In this document: positions 38,252 through 49,058 of the stretch, in pieces
Position numbering within the stretch: position 1 is the stretch's first letter
Layout of the letters: every line of letters starts with the position of its first letter
DNA from: Diplosphaera chodatii
Taxonomy: Eukaryota > Chlorophyta > Trebouxiophyceae > Prasiolales > Stichococcaceae
Direction of reading: 5' to 3'
Length of the DNA stretch: 64,000 bases
Assembly: GCA_032358165.1 (NCBI GenBank)
Contig: JAALGY010000032.1
Coordinates: 3,038,001 to 3,102,000 of the forward strand
Notes under the pieces: generated by a model
The model's input: only the letters and a program-made list of their open reading frames with translations
Told to the model about the DNA's origin: nothing
The model's database searches: none
Program-made: the position numbers and the translations under genes

Positions 38252-39092
38252 GGCCCGGTCAGAACGCTATGTACACACGCAGGAAGCATATGTGTGCTTG
38301 TCTGAGAAATCGCACAGTGCAACACCTGGGTCCCGCTGCTGGTGGCTGCTGAAGGTTGGCATCACGCTTATTGGGCCTGTGTTTGACTGCTGCCTGCACC
38401 GAAAACCTACATCGACGACAGCTGCAGCCGCAGGTATTTCCCATGCCTAGCCAGCTGGGAACATACAGTTTGCACGTCTGTTGGACAGCTGGAAGTACAA
38501 CAGCTCTCGAGGTTGAAGGCAATCAGCTTGCAAGCGGCGAACGTCTGCTGGTGTTGGCAATGGACATGTGTCAGATCTTCAGGCTGGAGGTTGGGACGAC
38601 GTTCCGCCAAACTTTCCAGCTGCGGTCCTATCTAGAGAAGCTGCGAAGAATTGAATAGAGGTGCAGAGGTCGGTCAACTGCTGATGAAAACAGAGCACAA
38701 TCAGTATGCAGCTGATCAACGAGACAGAGGCAAAGCAACTCAACCAGAAATCAGCATTGTTTGAACCAGGTTCATCAGGAGAATCATGCAAGTATCACCG
38801 AAGGCAAATGGCGGCATTGCATGAAACATGTGCTGTGTACAGTGCCCTTGCAGAGCTGCCGTATCAAGGTATGACATGGTTGATCAGTGCTTGTGCGGCA
38901 GCGGGGCACACAAAGCGCTGGCCATGCTGGTGCCAGCCCCCGGCCAGTGTCCTGCCACGACCTCTGTCTGTCCATCTTCGCTGCCAGCATCTCCTGCAAA
39001 TGAGGTCATGGGTTACGTGCCATCAGAGAGCAGCATTGCTACTGCCTGTGGGGCGCCTAGGATATATAGTCGTAGCGTGTGCCATCGCCTCT
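38252..39092. other. Spacer between lipase copies C and D
   Basis: The longest gap inside the array. A plus-strand ATG frame (38443-38658, 71 codons) exists but has no recognised domain. On the minus strand an exon at about 38884-38999 could be the last exon of copy D: splicing at IATIG|GTGGCC to an acceptor near 38999 keeps phase and gives a short Gly/Ala-rich end with TGA at 38884. Neither is secure. Confidence 0.35.
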
Positions 39093-42000
39093 TCAAGCCA
39101 ATCTCTGGGAGGTTGGCAACAGGCCACCGATCGTGGCGATTGACAAGCCGATGATGAGTTTGGCACCTGTGATGCGGCGCATGCTGCCCTCGTAGGTGAT
39201 GCCGTGCTCAATGTCTGCGCAGCCGGGCAGCAAATCCTCCGGCAAGGACGTGGCGCCCTGATGCTGGAGGCCCGCGGTCGAGCCGTGATGAGTGCCCGAG
39301 GAGTCGTCCCCCTGGCTGCCTGAGCTGCCATGGCTGCCTGAGTGCGTGCCACCCTCTGCACAAAGCCCCTCGTGGGGCTGGCAGGGCTCTGGTGGAGCTG
39401 ACCGCCTGGAAGGCATTGCTGCGCCACGACAGTAGGTGCCGCTGCTGCGGATGCCAGCTGCCCCAGGTGCCCTGCCTAACCGATTGCCTGCCCGCCCGGC
39501 GCTGCTGGTGGCGCCTGTGGCAGACGCCATGCTGGGCGGGGTGCCGAGGGGCAAGCTGCGCCTCGAGGAGGGCAAGGTGGCATCGCTGGACCCGCGTGCA
39601 CTTTCGTTGCTGGTGCGCGCATTCTGCAGGACGTTCGGCCACAGGCCTCGCCTGCAGAAAATTAACGATGATGCCGACTTGACGACAGAGGTGGGACATG
39701 TCAGCAATCATGCAATTCATCTGCTGCCCGTGCGTAAAGACTGCTGCACTGTGCCTATTGCAGCACATGTTGCGGCAGAGGCGCAATTGGTGGCATGCGC
39801 CCTTCGTATCGACCAGTGAGGCCATGCACAGGCTGGCATGGCCTGCCGTGAACAAAGCATCTCTGCGCATGCACTGGTGGCAGAGAGTACGGCTGGTGGT
39901 GCACACCAGCCTACTGCACCTGCTCCTGCTGGGGGCCGGCTCCACAATGGGCGGTTCTGGGGCGGAAGCACCCCCCAGAGATGGGCGGCTCAGGGACGGC
40001 AGGCTGCTGACTTCATCTGCTTCCTGGTCGTCCCGGACGTCAGCTGATGGTGACACCTGCAAACCAGCACATGTGCCACTGCATGCCATGTGACGCAGCA
40101 ACAAGGTGCATTGTCCCAGCACTCGAGGTGCTCAGCCTGCGTTTGGGGCATAGTCATCAACTGGCACGCTCTGTCTGATGCCTGCAAGAGGAGCAGGGCT
40201 CACGCAATGGAAGGCGGCAGAGGTGCCACCCAACACTGCATGGCCGGCAGCTGCTGCTGCATCTGCTGCGCTGTTGACGGCGTTGCCAGCACCGCTAGCG
40301 GCCTCCGCCAATTTTCCTGCTGTCAAGCCACCGAGACCGGCCAGCGTGGCCATCTTGGCAGCAAACTCCGACTCGCGTGCAGTCTTGTTCTCGTCCCCCT
40401 CCACACGCACAATGTTGATGGTCTCCATCAGCTCCAGCACCCCCTGCAACAAGAGAGACTGATGGCTTGCTGGGACTGTATAGTACCCACAGCACCCGAG
40501 AGCAGCACAAGTGCCCAGTCTGTGTAGAAGTGCCACTGGGCCGACGGGTGGTGTCCAGGGAACGCCCCATTGCAAGCCCCATTGCAGAGGTCATTCTACA
40601 TGGGTACAACATATACTTCCAACCGCGCCTGCATTCCGTCCTTGAACCCCTTGGACTTGTCGAACTGGCGTAGCATGATCGATATCATCGCGTCCTTGTA
40701 GCTGGCCAGCATATGGTCGTGGGCCGAGGCACTCCACGAAGTCTGCCGCAATGAGATCTCCGAAAAGCTGGGCCGCACCTGCACAGCGTGGTAGAAACAA
40801 CATAGGCAGCATTGCACCCTGCAGCTCACACTCCAAGCATCGTCGACTCGCACGGCGAGAGTAATGGCGCTCGGCGGCGCGACTGCTTCACGCCACTACT
40901 CATTATGTGGTGTGCCTCACCAGGATGTCACCAGTGCTGCCGATGAACACCCGGTGGCCGCATCTGCATCATTGCAAGCCTTGCAGAACTTCAGTTCCAG
41001 GAACGTGCCACAGACCTTCGACATGTCCGAACACTGATGACTCTGCGTGACAGGACTGTTGATTACCTCACCTCTTATACACGCCAAATTTGCCTCCGCG
41101 TGTGACCACATCCTGGCCTGCACCCAAACAGGTTGGACACTGGCGGCCAAGTTATTGTGTGATGCTGCAGGTCTGGCCAGGTCTTGCAGCAGACGAGCGG
41201 TGCACCGCAAGTTTGACCAGGTGGGGCAAACGCACCATTGATGACCGCCCAAGAGTCTGGCACGGTGCTGTTGTAGTCCTTGGCGAATGCATGATTACCA
41301 ACCCTGGGAGGATGGAGTTCGCATAGTGCTGGTGGCATACCACTAGGACCATTGCAAAGAATAGGACCATTGCAGAGGATATAGGCAGGTGCTCGCTGAG
41401 GACTCCTACCTGGGGGCGCCGAAGGTGTAGCATCGCACCATCACATTGGGAAATGCCTTGGCAATATCATATGCTGCAAGGTGGGCAAGGGCGCCTCCCA
41501 GGCTGTGACCTGTGTGCAGCATTGGCACTCGGTTGCCAAGCTGACATGGTGCATGACCACGACGATGGCAGACTACTGCAGAACAGTGCCACTGCAGCTG
41601 TGCACGCGCCTGTCAGCATGATTCTGCGCTGCCGCCCGTCTGGAAGCGTGCCATGTTGGTCGATGATCTCCTCCAGCCGCTGGATGACTCGCCTGCAAAC
41701 CACATGTGGTGTCCGACAAACATATCACAAACAAATTGCAGTATCTGTGTGGTCGTCAAAACATGACATCAGGCATTGTGCATAGCCATGGGCCGATGCA
41801 CAGCATATACTTGTTGAGGCCATTCGCCAGCCAGCTGCGCAAGAAGCCGGCGTGCACTGCTGGGTGTGTGCCAATGTATCGCGTGCCACGGCCTCTTGAC
41901 GGCGGGTGGGAGCTCATCCAAAACTGCGGCACCAGCAGATGCTGATCAGCCGATGAAGCGCAGCGCAGCCGATGGATGAAGCGCAGCGCAGCCGTACCAC

Positions 42001-45000
42001 AGCATGCAGGAGGTGCACTGCTCTGTGACGGTAAGGTGCGCATTCGCACGTTCTTCCTAGCACACACCTGCAGGTCGGCAAGGACATTCACGAAGGATGC
42101 CGTGCCGCGGAAGGACATCAGTATGCGCTCAGCACTCCACGCCAGCAGCACTTTGGTGTCCTCCCGCCGCTCCCACAGCAGCTCGAAGCTGTCCAAGCCA
42201 TACAGCTGCAGTGCAATGACAGCTCAAATAGGACATGCGTCGACAGGTCAAAAGGCCAGTGGAGCAGCCATGCAAGCTGCAACAGCAGATATGCGTGCCA
42301 CCATTCTCGAGATCATGTGGTGCCTCAATGCTGCCAGCAAGCATTCAATGTTGTAGAGATGTGCACATATGGCCCACACCTTCATGGCTGTGTCGAGCGA
42401 GTAGAGGTTATCGTTGCTCCTGATGGTCTCCTGCCGGGCGACAACAGAATGCGTGGTTGTGTTGCTGCTGTGCAGAAGTGCAGTCATTGCAACGTCAGAG
42501 CGTTCCTCCAGGTGTATGGCCTCACCGACTCATATCTGTACACAAGTATTGACCTGAAATTCAGACAGCATGATGCTTGTGGATGCAGCATGTGCAGCGC
42601 TACAAGCATCTGCATGCAGAGCTGTAAGCATGCATGCACGCATGTCTTCACATTCACCAGTACAGCGTCCTGACAGCTGTCTCAAAACAGAAGATCGGCT
42701 CAGTGAGTAGCTGCGGCACGTGGTCTGCCATCCGCTCACGAGCCTTCAGCTTAAGCTCCCGGCCCTTCTCCGACCATGCAAACTCTTGCAGCCAGACCTG
42801 CCATTACATCGTTCACTCGTGTCAATCGTAACAGCTCAAGCTAGTACGTAGCACGTTGCTCCGCGGTGCAAACATTATGCAAGGCCTCTGATATTGGTGC
42901 AAGCGAGGGCCTACACCTGGAGAACTGGGTTGACCGAATCGGGGTTGGCGGGCTGCATGCACACGGAAAGCAGCAGATCAGAAGCTACGAGGTGTTAGAC
43001 GCATATGCCAACCTTGGCACTGACGTTGCACTTACCATGTAAGTAAAACAACCGAGGATGGAGGTGGTTGTCATGACTATCTGCACACAATACAGTCGCA
43101 ACCTTGGGCAGGACGACAGACAGTTTAGAAGGTAGATGAAGACATGGATGCAGACCGATTGTCGCAGTGCCTGTGCCAGGCGTACCCACCTGAGGCGCCA
43201 GCATGCCTATCCAGGATTCAACATAGGATGAGCAGCGGTTCAAGTGCAGATAGAATAGCAACACCAGTGCTACGAGAAAGAAAACCACCGGAAACCTGCA
43301 ATACGCCACGACTCAGAGTCGAACCACCTGCAGCGGTCGTGCCATGCTGGTTATCGTGCCATATTATTGGTCAGTCAGGCTGACCTACCCCTTGTTGCGT
43401 ATCTGCAATGACACGATGCACATTGGGGTTTGAGTATAGACACAAGCAGAGACACCGTCAGATCTGCAAGACGACGCATCACACCAAACACGGCAGATTG
43501 AAGAGGCCGTACTTGGATGCGGATTGAGATGTTTGCTATCCGGTTCTCGGCATAGTTGAGCTGCAGAACCCGCCGATAGGCTCGTGCGATGAATATCACC
43601 CAAAGCGCAAGAAACAGCAGCAGCAAAGCGATTTCGATGCATGCCAAAGTCAGCCTGCGCAGGGCAGGACTCCAGGTGTTGATGAGCGAAATGCGCCAAT
43701 CACAGCTTGTGCCTGCACAATGACAGCTTACCACTGCAAAAAGTACAGTGCAGACGGCTGTGCTACTCACACAGATGTGTCCAGCTTGCAGACGTACTCC
43801 TTCCCTCGGCACAAAGGTGATGATGGACTGCTGCCTGCTCCCTCCTGCAGTCCTCCTTGGCCACTGAGCTGATCTGCGGCGGGCAAGTGTCCCGCTTGAC
43901 ACTTCGCACCAACCATCAAGGCAGGTCATCATGTGCACTCTGCTCTGTGTACTGCATCTGCTGCAACTTCGCTGTGTTTCTTTTGATCACGAACCATGCT
44001 GCAGAATGGCGCCAACAGTGATGTTGCATGCTGAGAAGATCAGCCTGCAGGGCAGTCAGTCCAATTGAGCACATGCAGCCGGCCATGGCCATGTGAGAAC
44101 ATGGTATCCTGCACTGCAAATGGGCGAGGCAAGGTTCACAACGACAGGCTGTCACGCTCACAAGAAGACGAACTTCCACCAATGCGTCGGCCAGAAGGGG
44201 GCATCGAACGTCACCGCAGAGGCTTTAGGCACCGCTGGATTGACCTGTGCAAGATATAGCCAGCAACCTTCACAAACTTGCAGCAGGTGGCATGCATCTG
44301 AAAGTCAATGCGACAGCAGCCGCATGCAATCGTACCCAGGGATTGGCTGCATGTGCGAGGATGACGAAGATGATAAAGATGCTGGCCCAACACTGTACAT
44401 GGAGGAGTCAGGGCCGGAGTTGCAGGTTGCAGCCGCTCGCATGCACACATTTGTGGGATGAAGCCAGTCGTTTTGCAGCAGTTTCACAGCTTTATAAAAA
44501 TACTTCACGCCCACCTCCCACCGCACCACCCCGGACCAGATGACGACGCTGTCAAACCATGCGCAATCTGCAAGTATGCAAGGGGAATACAGGCCAGCAT
44601 GCACCCTCAATCATTACAGTGGCACGCATGTATGTGGCTCCTGCAGGATTGATAGCACTGCACATTCTCCTGCCTCACCATGAGCAACGATGTAGGCGTT
44701 GGGGACCACAAAAAACACCAGAGACACCGTCTGCAATGGAGCCGGTGATTTTAGTTTTAACCAGCTATAGCCAAGAGCTTTGGCACTGCATCGCATCCAG
44801 AATTGGTGCAGCAAGGTGAACATGCAACATGCATGGCAAATTGGCACCTGAATCACCAGCTGCACAAATGTGGCCATCGAGAAAAAGAAGCGCCGTCGAG
44901 ACCTGAGATGCAACACACTCTAGACTGACCGCACTGCAAGCGCAGCAGTGGATGCATGTGCGACGAGAAGAAAGTGGCAGGGCCGCACAAAACAATGTCT

Positions 45001-46062
45001 TTGCATACCAGCGCTTGCCAGACCGCTTTGCTCTGAGCAAGCGGTGGCCAAATGCAGTCATGGCTGTCAGCGCGAAGAGCAGAAGGACGACTCCGAAGCT
45101 TAAGTTCACGAGGTATATTGTCTGGCTTTGGATGAACCAGCTATCATCCTGAAAGGTTGACCAAAGCCACGGTCTTTCCAGAAGTGTCAAACAGCATCAC
45201 GTTTCTGCTGTAGTGAACGGAGATGTTACAGGAGCCCGTTCACCTTCGACAGCTTTACACCCATACTCGCAAGGAGGACGGCGAGGCCAGTGATAATAAC
45301 TATCCTGCTGATAGTGACCACGACCTACAGCGCACAATATACAGCGCATTAGCTGACCAACACATCTGACGCAAAGATGCCGTGCCCCTGGACATGAGGT
45401 GCTATGGCACCAACACCCTGCACTACAAGGACGACGCTCGTGCCAGCATGAATGCAAACGATCTCGCCACTCTTCCTGGCGTACCCGTGCCTCCTTCTCA
45501 ACGATAGCCTCGACCCTCAGCACCACTTCACGGCTAGGATCTCGATAGCTTAGCTGCTTTGTCAGCGGCAGTCTAGCGTCCTAATGAAGCCAGAACATGA
45601 AGCTCCTGGAATCTGTATGTGGCAAAGCTTCAGCACATCAAGAGCATGCAGCATTATCTATTCAGGGCATGCAGCAGGGCAGGAGGGACGCACGTTGTCG
45701 CCAAACCCGCTGGACACCCCAGTCTCCTCGAAGTTGATAGAGGGCATGGAGCCCGCCGAAAGCCCGGACATCGACCGTGCATGCCGGTGCCCGCGGACCG
45801 ACTGCGGCACATGCGGCTTGCTGTGTGAACTACCGTCCTGGAGGCCATCTGCGTCCGCACCGTGACCCGCATGCGGCACAGCGTGGTGCGCTGCATGAGC
45901 TGTGGCCTGCTGCTGATCAGTTTGCCCGGCTTGTTGCACAGCGATGTTAGCCTGTGCGCCCTCGCTTGCACATTCTGCAACCCCTCGGCGGCCGCTGCCG
46001 CTGTGAGGATGGGCATCTGCCAAAGGCAGTGCCCTGGCATCATCAGCTTTCTTCGGAGGCAT
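39093..46062 (-). CDS. Multi-pass membrane class 3 lipase, array copy D
   Basis: Rightmost copy, probably starting MPPKKADDARALPLADAHPH (ATG 46062) with a Ser/His/Gln-rich N-terminus. A beta-like EVVLRVEAIVEKEARVR (45475-45525) precedes membrane segments also seen in the other copies: IVIITGLAVLLASMGV (45255-45310), LSFGVVLLLFALTAMTAFG (45030-45100), FFFSMATFVQLVIQV (44845-44890), WASIFIIFVILAHAANPW (44335-44390), IALLLLFLALWVIFIA (43580-43635) and VVFFLVALVLLFYL (43235-43290). The lipase half has ILMSFRGTASFVNVLADLQ (42070-42130), GHSLGGALAHLAAYDIAK (41460-41515), QDVVTRGGKFGVYKR (41078-41120) and HDHMLASYKDAM (40690-40725), a complete triad. A private intron (41693-41810) lies in NGLNKR. 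The C-terminal part adds an Ala-rich helix region (40230-40440), an acidic/Ser segment (39900-40060) and a hydrophobic end LIIGLSIATIGG. Catalytic role as for copy A; the last exon is uncertain. Confidence 0.84.
41952..41994. repeat. 23-nt tandem duplication in a lipase D intron
   Basis: GATGAAGCGCAGCGCAGCC begins at 41952 and again at 41975, giving one full 23-nt unit plus a 20-nt second copy. It lies in the intron between the ADLQ and FWMSSHPP exons and does not touch coding sequence. Confidence 0.9.
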
Positions 46063-46793
46063 CACCCGATGTAAGCCTTTGAGCTGCTGCACCGCTAACT
46101 CTGCGCAACGGTAATCAGGCTGTTTGCTCTAGACAATGTGCGCCTGACTCGATCGTCTGGTGCATACGGGCCCAAGTTGCAAGGCATCGGATTTTGGGCC
46201 AGCGATCGACGACCCTAGATCAGAGTGTAACGATGCACACTTGCAAGCGGTTCGCAAGCAACAGAGTTTATGTTGAGGCGGAACATTGTGTCGTCCAATG
46301 CTGTTAGCGCCGTGCGCTGCCTTCAGCCAGGTGCATGCATGTCGGTTGCACAACACCCCACATTGCAGGCGTCTGTGATTATGCAACATACCACGAGCAC
46401 GCTCTGTCTCATATCTGTAAATCACTTCCTGACTGGACATGAGAGGTTAGAGGATGCTTGAGCGAAAATTGTGCACATCATGACCTTGCGATGACTAATT
46501 TGTCAGACAGCATGGCCACATCGGTAATTTCGTGCCATGCACATATGGTATTGCAACGAATGGTGTTCTGGTCGCGCTAAAAGTCAGTGTTTGCAGGCGA
46601 CAAGGGCAATTGACGCGGCAGCAGATTGCGCGTTGAGTGCAGCGCTCAACTGCTACATCTTGTGTACCTGTGCATGTACTACACAAAACACAATCTGACC
46701 CGCTGAAAGTTGCACGATGAATGCGAGCCGCAACACCGTTTCATCGCATCATAAACAGCTGCACGCACATCAGCGAGCTCTGCGCGTTGTCCA
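46063..46793. promoter_or_regulatory. Shared promoter region of lipase D and EamA transporter
   Basis: A 731-bp stretch between divergent start codons. It should hold both promoters and 5' UTRs. It is more AT-rich than the neighbouring genes. No clear TATA box, repeat or exon was identified. Confidence 0.4.
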
Positions 46794-48616
46794 ATGATGC
46801 ATGTGTCGGGGGTGGCGGCTGAGGTGGCAGCCGGCGGCCATCCCCAAGGGAAGGCAGCAGCCAGCCCGGCGCAAGTGAAGAGCGATACGTCAGAGCATGT
46901 CGTCATTGGAGCTGCGTTCAATGCACTGTCCACAGTCTTCGTCATGCTTATGGCCAGCTGCGCTAAGCTTGCCGGTGAGTGCCCTGCCAGCAATCACATG
47001 CTGGTTCTGTTGCAATCACTCGGCATGCTGGATGCACGCTGCTATGGCGGCAGCGCAGCTCTCTCCCATCAAGGATGTCCATCGTTCGCAGGGCAGCATG
47101 GAGTACCGGTCATGGAGATTGTGCTGGCGCGCAGCTCCATCATCCTGGTGTGCGCTCTGCTGACCGTGGCTGTGCGCCGGCAGGACCCGCGCGGCAACCG
47201 CCAATGGCTGCTGCTCGCCCGGAGCCTTGTTGGTTTCACAGGTAGTGCAGCCCACGGGCGTTGCACAGGAGGCACTTGTACCCTGCATGCTCTCTTGGTG
47301 AAGTACAGTCTTCCCATTCCATGTGCTGCTGCCTGTCTCTGCAGGCATCTGCCTCTGGTATACCGCGTTGCTGCTGCTGCCACTGTCTGACGTCGTCGTG
47401 TTTGGCTTTCTGTCACCGCTGATCGTGGCGCTACTCAGTCCACTGCTGGTCAAGGAGCACCCCTCATGGTGCGCCCAAGCTGTCATTGCATATTCAACTT
47501 GCTGCTTGTCCGCATGCAGACAACACGTAGTTGCGTGCAAGCTGACAACTATCAGGCCCCGGCAGGATGGTGCTGGCAATGACACCGGTGTGCGTTATCG
47601 GCGTGGTGCTCTGCTTGAAGCCGCCTTTCATCTTTGGTGGGAAGCGGCGGCTGAATACAGTTGGTGTCGCTGCTGCACTGCTCCAGGCATTTGTTGGCAG
47701 CCTGGTCAAGGTGAGAGACTGATCCGAGTGACCGTTCATCACGTCGTCGTAGCTGCTCCGTCATGCAATAGCGGCGTGGTATGCCCACCTGTGCTGTGCC
47801 CAGTACGATTGACATACTGTATGGTTGCTGTCCAGCTATCTGTGAGGGAGCTACGTAAGACGGACCACCCAAATGTGATCATCCTGTGGCTGGGGACGAT
47901 ATCTAGGTGAAGATTTGATCGCTGTTTGATCACCAGCTTTTATCAAGCGTCATGTTCTATGGTGTCTTACCCTCGCGCCAAAAAGCTGCGGTGGATGGTG
48001 GATGGTGGATGGTTTGTGAACTGCAGTGCCGGCGCCATTGCTGCCTGTGCACTTGTACCCGGGCAATGGGTGACACCCAGGAACCTGCTGCAAAGCAGCT
48101 TGCTGCTGGGCACAGGTGGCCTCATACATGTGCTAGCGCAGTATGATGCATCAACAAATTAGTCAAGATATGCAGCTGTTGAGTGTCCATCGAACATATT
48201 TTTCAAGTACCTTGGTTACATGTCTCCATCTCGTTTCAGGAATCAGTGCCTACCTGTTCCAAGTGACCATGACAATGGGGCTGCGGCGGATGAAGGCAGC
48301 GCCATCTGCAGCCATCTCATACCTGTCAGTCGTATGGGGCACCCTGGCAGGGTTGTTCATCTTCAAAGAGGTTCCGACTGCCATGGAGGCTGCTGGGGCT
48401 GGGGTCATCTGCCTGGGCACCATGGCTGTTGTGGCGTCAGAGGGCTGGCAGCAGCGCAGCAGGGATGCGCAGGAGTCCCTGCCGCAGGGTGCAAAGGGTC
48501 AAGGCAGCGATGATGAGGAGGCACAGCTGCTGGCCGTTGAGCTTCCAAGCAGCAAGGACGGGTCACCACGGCCAACATCTGACAGGAGTATTGCTCTCAC
48601 ACCGTTGAGACAGTGA
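46794..48616 (+). CDS. EamA/DMT-family membrane transporter
   Basis: A multi-pass transporter of the drug/metabolite transporter superfamily with two EamA-like halves. The N-terminus starts MMHVSGVAAEVAAG, Ala-rich and cytosolic. Visible helices by exon: NALSTVFVMLMASCAKL (46917-46967), VPVMEIVLARSSIILVCALL (47102-47160), GICLWYTALLLLPLSDVVVF (47343-47402) with GFLSPLIVALLSPLLV directly after, VLAMTPVCVIGVVLCLKPPF (47570-47630), VAAALLQAFVGSLV (47665-47708), GAIAACALVPGQW (48032-48070) and LLLGTGISAYLFQVTM (joined at 48116, G|GA). The last exon has APSAAISYLSVVWGTLAGLF and EVPTAMEAAGAGVICLGTMA, the repeat-two signature. An acidic/Ser tail ends at TGA 48614. It probably moves a small organic solute across an internal or plasma membrane; the substrate is not predictable. 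A GGTGGAT triplet repeat (47990-48010) lies in an intron. Confidence 0.87.
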
Positions 48617-48802
48617 TCAGGCTGCACGGCGGCCTACTTTGACATTGCGACATCTTCTCAGCCCCAAAATCGATACTATTATGGGTGTAGATGTTGTCAC
48701 AGTCAAACAATCTTCAACAGTCAAACGATTTGTATATCGTATGCGTGACTGACGGCGGGTTTCAGGATGCGTTCATGCAATGCGGCATGTATGATTGGGT
48801 CG

Positions 48803-48807
48803 TGTAA
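48803..48807 (+). terminator. Poly(A) signal TGTAA of EamA transporter gene
   Basis: TGTAA about 190 nt after the transporter stop codon, on its strand; position fits a short algal 3' UTR. Confidence 0.5.
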
Positions 48808-48866
48808 ATCAATATGCAGCAGATTGAGCTTGGAAGTGGTAAACACATGAGCGTGTCTTGTTGGCC

Positions 48867-48883
48867 TTACATGTCTTGTTACA
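48867..48883 (-). terminator. Two poly(A) signals TGTAA of the cyclin gene
   Basis: TTACA on the plus strand at 48867-48871 and 48879-48883 reads TGTAA on the cyclin strand, about 180 nt after the stop chosen at 49059. This supports that stop over the open frame that would continue to 48721. Confidence 0.6.
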
Positions 48884-49058
48884 GGGTACTGCAACAGTGA
48901 GACAGACAAATACACCCAAAGAATGGCCGCACGACACGCAGCAACATGACAAAGGCAGCAGGCAACCGCACAAGCGGGGCCGCTGCCAGGCTCAAGCATC
49001 CCAGAACGCACGGCGCACACAGCATGCAGCACAGTGCCAACACTAATGGCGAGACGCA

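Larger units (their letters stand above)
48617..49058. other. Convergent 3' region of EamA transporter and cyclin
   Basis: Holds the 3' UTRs of the two genes, with a TGTAA on the plus strand at 48803 and two on the minus strand at 48867 and 48879. The two transcript ends therefore come within about 60 bp of each other or overlap slightly. Confidence 0.55.

Noticed and set aside
38443..38658. 71-codon plus-strand ATG frame between lipases C and D
   Set aside because: Reads fairly protein-like but has no domain, no neighbour support and lies in a spacer where a minus-strand last exon of copy D is also possible.
46794..48616. Nucleotide-sugar/triose-phosphate transporter identity for the EamA gene
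   Set aside because: The helices fit the EamA/DMT pattern, but no substrate-specific motif of the TPT or SLC35 nucleotide-sugar groups was seen.
48721..49058. Open cyclin frame continuing to a stop at 48721
   Set aside because: The translation loses all character after IAAP; a 107-nt intron gives a better ending at 49059, and poly(A) signals lie at 48867-48883, before that stop.
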